Below, piece after piece: positions 58,893 through 64,000 of a stretch of 64,000 nucleotides of DNA (its first letter is position 1; every line of letters starts with the position of its first letter). The translations under genes and the position numbers were made by a program. The DNA is from Clitoria ternatea (Eukaryota; Streptophyta; Magnoliopsida; Fabales; Fabaceae), in the NCBI GenBank assembly GCA_037962975.1, contig CM075673.1, forward strand, positions 18,088,001-18,152,000, in the 5' to 3' direction. Below the pieces are notes generated by a model. It saw nothing but the letters and a program-made list of their open reading frames with translations, searched no databases and was not told where the DNA came from.

Positions 58893-59045
58893 AGTTTGAT
58901 TATGATTGATAATATTTATTTGAGATTAATGATATTAAATTGTAATCGACAATATTTGATTGTGATTGATGATATTTAATTGCGATTGACAATATTTAGT
59001 TATGATTGATGAGTGATTGATGATCTATGAGTGATTGATGATCTT
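58893..59045. repeat. Degenerate 20-25-bp repeats (GATTGATGATATTTA type)
   Basis: Recurring words such as GATTGATAATATTTA, CGACAATATTTGATTGTGA and GAGTGATTGATGATCT. The tract begins exactly where the tandem copies diverge, so the duplication breakpoint lies at its left edge. Confidence 0.7.
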
Positions 59046-61670
59046 GTAATGTGATGTTTGAGCATATAGCAAGTATGACGGAAAGCTAAAACTCAGTAAG
59101 AATATTCTTACCTTACACTTTAAGTTTTTATTCTAAAAAAAGTATTTTATAATTAGTTTAGTCTTTTATTTCTTCAAAAAAAATTATTTTCATCAACCTT
59201 ACTTTTAATATTTAGGATAAAATCTAGTATTCATTTTAGGAAGAAACTATTTTATGAAAATTAATTTATGAAAAGGTTGAGATAGTTAATTCTTGAATAA
59301 AAGAAAAATTTAGGGTTTTAAATATTTTTGGTTAATGATTTTAAGAATTATTTTCTTTTAGTAAATTAAAATTTTAAAGTAATTATTTTGATTTTCCCCA
59401 ACATAATAATTAAACAATATTTTAATATAATCGAGATTTCTAAACTCGGTCTTGTTAAGATTCAATTTAAGAAGGGTTACGTAATATGTAAAGTTTTTTA
59501 TGAGAAAATTTAGAGATATTTAAAGTTTGGAAACTTAATTTTTGGTGAAATTCGAATTCGAAAGCTATACTAAATTTATTGATGTATGACAATAATTCAA
59601 AGAAGAAATTATGGAAATATACAGTTTATTGGGATGATTTGTAAACCTTTATGGTATTTATTAATTGAGCTTTTAAAAGTTTTAACCAACTAAATATGCG
59701 AGTAGTTTATGTATCATGAATCATTAAAGAAAAATAAGATGTGATGTTGCCTGGAGACGAATTATAAAAACCGAGGATACATTAGAGGAGGTTCAAATGC
59801 GAACCTTGGGATGAGAGGGTGTGAAAGGGTGCTTCAGGCGACCTGGGGCCACTCTCTAGTGTCGGGTATTTTTACAATAAAAACCTTCTCAGTTTGACTG
59901 GTCACTAAGTGTTTCCATGTCAGTTGAGCTATTCATATGTCATAAAGGTATTTATTCCAGAATTATGGAACAGTGTAAACTCTTGGTTGGCCAAGTGCAA
60001 ATTAAAACTTTAAGGGCTCTCATGCATAAATTAAATGAAATAGTAGTATTAAAAGCATTGCATGACAATCATGTGATTATGACAATCTATGTGTGTGGTT
60101 GTGAGTGAAAGTATAATAATTATGTTGTGAAAACCCTACATTGATTGTATATGTGAATATGACTAATATTATTATATTAGTTTATGAAAACCTTTATGCT
60201 TATGTCTTATCTATGAAATATTATATTTTGTTTCTCACTCCTTGTTTGAATTTGTGTCCAAAATATATGCTATGTTGATATATAGCTAGCAGTCCAAGAT
60301 AAAAGGATGTAATTACAAGAGGGTAAAATGGTCTCATCCTCAATCAGATAGGTGAAGAGACATGGCAAGAGTAAGATTCCAAAACCCTATTGATCTGTCC
60401 TGAACCGGGGTCAAGAGATCCGATGTCGGATCAGTCACAAATAATAAGATGATTATGTCTCTGAAGACCGGTTATATGAGTATCCAGTTTACGTATCCGA
60501 TGTCTCTGTATGATGAGAGCGGATTGAGCGTCCTGGAGGTCCTTCACACCGTCCTTACGGGTTGATGTGGGCGAAAGGTGGTGTCACCTGCAAAGATTCT
60601 CTGACGCTCAAGTCAGTGGTGATATTCCAAGTGAGGAATGTTTTCAGAGAGTAATTGTAAGTTGAAAAATAGTCAAAGATCCCCCCCTTCATTGATGAAG
60701 AGAGTTCATATACCTGATTGGCTCGATATTCGAGGATTCATTAGTGGGGAACCACCAACCTCCAATAACACTGTAAATTATTATTTTATTATGCACTTGC
60801 TAGTATGATTGGGTCAAGTGGCTATTTTATATTGAGCGTAGAGAGTATAGGCTAGAATTAGGGGACAAGTTGACCATTCCCGTGAGCAGATTTTGGCTCA
60901 TAGTGCAGGGAATTATTGATCAGTCCCTGTAGCAATGCCTTTTGTCTTCTGCATAATGATGTGTGTGTTATCCGGTGTCATGATGTTATCCTGGACAACC
61001 GGTATAGGGAGAGCGCCTGATACGGAATTAGAGCCCGGATGTATACTGATGACACTGGTTGCACGTTGGCGAATTGACAAAGACGTTGAAATATGTCTTG
61101 TAGATCGGATACCGGTATCAAGACCAGATCATATGTCCCCTAGCTTGTGTGAGGGACTGTGTAGTTGTTCACATGAGCTACTCAACCTGCGAAAGGTCTA
61201 GATGCCGGTATAGCTATGTAGGAAACATTTTTATGCATGTGTGCTGTTCAACATCATTATATCATGAGGAACCGTCCTAGGGATGAACGTTCCGTTGTCA
61301 TGATGTTGTTATAACGGTTTCAGACAAAGATTCGCAGCAGGAGAATGCCAAAAGTTTTTTGAAAACTGAGGACTCTTGAAATTCGAGTAACGTCTGTAAA
61401 GCATAAATTGCGTCACATGATTAGACATTAAATGCCTTTAATCACGTGTGCGAGCAGTTATTGCGTCTGAGACGTAAATCTCAGTAACCGTCGTTTGGGG
61501 CTTAATGGGCCTATAATTTTTAAAACTTCTGGGCCCAGCGGAGAGGCCCTTTGACGAATTGATATTGTTTTGGCGCCCATGAATTTAAAACGACTGTGTC
61601 GTTTGACTTGTAAACCGACGCGTTTAGTCGTGAATGACACAACCTCAAGAGTTAGTAACCGAACCCTTTC
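59046..61670 (+). other. Element B non-coding LTR/leader region
   Basis: No protein-coding signal; open frames here are short and without recognisable motifs. It becomes less AT-rich from about 59740. A word GACGCTCAAGTCAGT (60603-60617), which I recall from LTR regions of other plant retroelements, suggests this is still LTR. A 12-bp palindrome GATACCGGTATC lies at 61108-61119. The LTR/internal boundary is not resolved. Confidence 0.45.
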
Positions 61671-61675
61671 GTTTC

Positions 61676-61686
61676 CTATAAAAGAA
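61676..61686 (+). promoter_or_regulatory. TATA-like box upstream of the element B ORF
   Basis: CTATAAAAG about 195 nt before the ORF ATG, in the most GC-balanced part of the leader. It could be the real element promoter, in which case the LTR would be about 4.8 kb long, or an internal one. Confidence 0.4.
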
Positions 61687-61876
61687 ACACTTAGTGGATT
61701 CTGGGAACCGCTCACTTCTGATTTCTTAACAAAACTCTGCAAAAATTTCGTAAGGATGCTTGCTGCTTGTTTTGTGAAGCTTTCTCTGTCTTCATCTTCC
61801 TTATCATCTGAGGTAACCACTTTCTTCCCCCTGTTATTTCCGTCTTCTTTTGCTCTGCTGATTTTGCTTGAAAAGA

Positions 61877-64000
61877 ATGTATCTTACGAGGGGGAGATTA
61901 ACTTCTCGCAACCCTAATTATCGTGGGGGAAGAATCCCTGTGATTCTTCCGAGGGCTGAGTCATGTCGCTTAGAAAGGGGATCTTACTCACGGTGGAGAG
62001 TGACTTTTCCCTTCTCAGAGTCGTCCTCCAATTGTAGTCGCTCTTTGAAAAGAGAGATGAGTAATGATTGTTACCCTTATGACGATGTGACTTTTTATCG
62101 TAGAGCAGAGATTTTTGTTCACGCTACTCAAACGATGACTGGAGAAGGAACCTCTGGAGATCAAACTGTTCTGAAAACAACAGAAGGTCTGTACAGTGTA
62201 GTTGCCTCTCGGCTAAACTGGGAAGAACTCCAGGCTAAGTGGCCCTTTTGCTGGATAGCTGACGAGTTTAAAAACTTAGCTTCCCATCACGCGAATGAGG
62301 ACAGAGCTCGGATTCAACCAAGGTTTACAGTTTGCGCCGAGGAGGAAATGAAAAAATGGTTCAGGGTATTTGCACCACTCCCTACAGAGCGGATATACCA
62401 CGTTGTCCCAGATGAGCGTTCGGTATATATGCATGATTTTGTATTTCATCACCTCCGAGTTTGTTTCCCCTTATCCGAGTTTCAAATGGGTGTATTAAGG
62501 TTCCTAAATTGTGTACCTTCTCAATTTCATCCGAACGGTTGGGGACTCGTCTGTGCTCTAGAAGTATTGGGTGACTACTTCAACTTTACGCCCACCGTAG
62601 CGATGCTGTTCTACTACACTCAAGTAGTTCGGAGGGCTAACAAGCAAGGCGGTGTAGGTCTAATCACACTCCGGACTCTATGTTCCTTTGTGAACTTCGA
62701 ATCCTACACCGATTCAGCTAAAGTTGACGGGAAGTCATTTAAGTCTTTCTTTACCTGGATATCAATTAAAAAGAATAAGCCCATCTTCTGGAAGAACGAA
62801 GAGGGTCTTAATAAATTTCCTTTGAGATGGACTCATGAGCACTTTCTTCTGAACTCTTCAGCATACTACACTCATCAGTCCGAGCTGTCTACTGAAATGG
62901 CGATGGTGTTATTCGCCCTTGAAGCATATTCTACACGCTTTAAAGCATTTTTGTGTAGACGTCTTTTAAGTAGTTCAAGTGCAGTCCAGGACGAATATTT
63001 ACGTAATTCCTGTTTTATTCCTTTTTTCCTCCTTTGTTGATTGTATTGAGCATTTCTTTGTTGCTAATACATTTTATTTATGCTTGTAGGAGAAATAGAG
63101 CAAAAATCTCCAGACATGGACAAGCTGAAATCCTTGAAAGCAGGAGGTAAATCCGTAGCTGGTGAGAATGAAATTCAACCTAAGAAGGATTCTGTGAAGG
63201 GTTGTTCTGAGTTGATCATTCTGACGTTGGATGTCGAAGGGGAAATTCCGCTGGTGGAGGGTGATTCGACTGGTGTTGGTGCAACTGCAAGTCAACCCAA
63301 AATAACAGAGAGGATGAGGAAGATCAAGAATGACCCTTCAGGAAGATCAACGAAGAAACATAAGCCTTCAAGGAGTCCGGAAAGAGAAAGGGCCTCAAAA
63401 GGTAAAGTTGTAGAGACCTCAGATGCAGCTGAAGTTTCCACCGGACTCCACAAGGGTATTCTTTCCGGGGTCTTTGGATCTTCAAGTCCGATCTCCTACC
63501 CAACTGCTTCATTCCTTACTCCCTTCCTCTCATATCGAGGGACAACCCCAGCGATTCTTCCTCAGCCGTTATACGAGCTCCGGCCCACGCTTAAACCTAA
63601 AGAAATCAAAGAGGCATGTGAGGCCGGAAAATAGCAGTTAGCAGAGCTTACTGGGATGCTTCACTCACTCAGTTTGTTAGCTGATGATGCTGACAAGGTT
63701 GATAAGCTGAGTGATAAAGTAGAACAGCTCAACCTCTCGGTGGGGAAGGATAAAGCTGCCCTAAAATTAGCTGAAGATCGCCTCACCAATTCTAAAGAGT
63801 TTAGAGATTTTATGAACAAGGAAAATCTCAAGCTCAAAACCATGCTTAAAGACTTGGAGGGTAAACTGGCAGAGAAGGAGGATATGCTCGGTAAATCTCA
63901 AGAAGAACTCCGTAGCAGTCAAGCTAAACAAGCTGATCTTGAAGATAAAAGCAAAGCTGCTGCGGAGGATTATTTTAAACAAGAAGAGGAATGGTCCCAA
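61877..64000 (+). pseudogene. Element B ORF: putative gypsy-type transposon protein (PF04195-like) with coiled coil, spliced, one premature stop
   Basis: Exon 1 runs from the ATG at 61877 to 63002 (a second in-frame ATG at 62057, MSNDCYPYDD, is an alternative start; any upstream start would be TTG). A PF04195-like segment lies around residues 185-250: MHDFVFHHLRVCFPLSEFQM, then LRFLNCVPSQFHPNGWGLV and ALEVLGDYF. Exon 2 starts at 63090 (EIEQKSPDMDKLKSLK) with a basic, Ser-rich region (RSTKKHKPSRSPERERASKG), then a TAG at 63632-63634, after which the same frame stays open to the window end as a heptad-rich coiled coil (LSDKVEQLNLSVGKDKAALK onwards). One nonsense change therefore breaks an otherwise open frame. 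The function of these proteins is unknown; they occur in plant retroelements. Confidence 0.7.
63003..63089 (+). other. Predicted 87-nt intron in the element B ORF
   Basis: Donor GTAATT after TTAC, T-rich body, acceptor TGCTTGTAG. Removal joins L-R to E-I-E-Q-K in frame, whereas reading through meets a stop at 63038-63040. Confidence 0.65.

Larger units (their letters stand above)
56968..64000 (+). mobile_element. Element B: LTR retrotransposon, 5' part, uninterrupted and running off the window
   Basis: Starts at the TATAACATCC boundary inside the LINE, passes the TATA-like box at 57885-57893, the minisatellite and the array edge at 58892, and continues through about 3 kb of non-coding sequence to a spliced ORF with a putative-gypsy-type-transposon domain and coiled coil. 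I could not place the 5' LTR end or a PBS. It may be a Tat-type or large non-autonomous element with a very long LTR or leader. RT and integrase, if present, would lie to the right of the window. Confidence 0.6.

Noticed and set aside
61108..61119. 12-bp perfect palindrome GATACCGGTATC
   Set aside because: A single short palindrome in several kilobases is expected by chance and has no supporting context.

Overview
This is plant nuclear DNA: AT-rich, with a single-exon family-1 glycosyltransferase and dense nested retrotransposons. A Tat/Ogre-type element, a UGT73-like gene and the sequence style suggest a eudicot, probably a legume. The legume call is inference only.

The dominant feature is a tandem amplification. 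A unit of about 25.18 kb is present twice in full (8538-33714 and 33715-58892) and once in part (1-8537, whose left part lies outside the window). Each copy carries the same 490-residue UGT73-type UDP-glycosyltransferase on the minus strand (1665-3137, 26847-28319, 52024-53496). The three predicted proteins are identical.

In + strand order a unit contains: (a) a minus-strand Ogre-like Ty3/gypsy element whose 3' LTR is cut short at the unit boundary (8538-23251; 33715-48428), with a hypervariable tandem-repeat 3' UTR, integrase, second RNase H, RNase H, reverse transcriptase, a putative intron, protease plus G-patch, gag, an extra ORF1, a tRNA-Arg-type primer site and a 2,023-bp 5' LTR; (b) the 3' end of a plus-strand gypsy chromovirus-like element that the Ogre element entered inside the integrase; (c) AT-rich intergenic DNA; (d) the UGT gene; (e) about 2 kb of AT-rich DNA ending in an (AT)n(GT)n microsatellite; (f) a decayed LINE cut inside its RNase H by (g) the start of another LTR element ('element B', plus strand).

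At 8537/8538 and 33714/33715 element B is fused to the Ogre LTR. After 58892 element B instead runs on uninterrupted to the window end, with a leader, a TATA-like box and a spliced ORF of the 'putative gypsy type transposon' family plus coiled coil. The simplest reading is that 58892 is the right edge of the array, and that the duplication breakpoints lay in the Ogre 3' LTR (left, outside the window) and in element B (right).

Ogre and the other retroelements are dead: nonsense codons, frameshifts, a deletion in the integrase zinc finger and an Asp-to-Asn change in the second RNase H are shared by the copies. The Ogre LTRs differ from each other far more (about 2%) than the units do (about 0.1%), so the amplification is much younger than the insertion. 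The only gene likely to serve the plant is the UGT, so the functional effect of the array would be UGT dosage. The most unexpected small-scale structure is a family of compound hairpins in the Ogre 5' LTR whose arms change in a compensating way.
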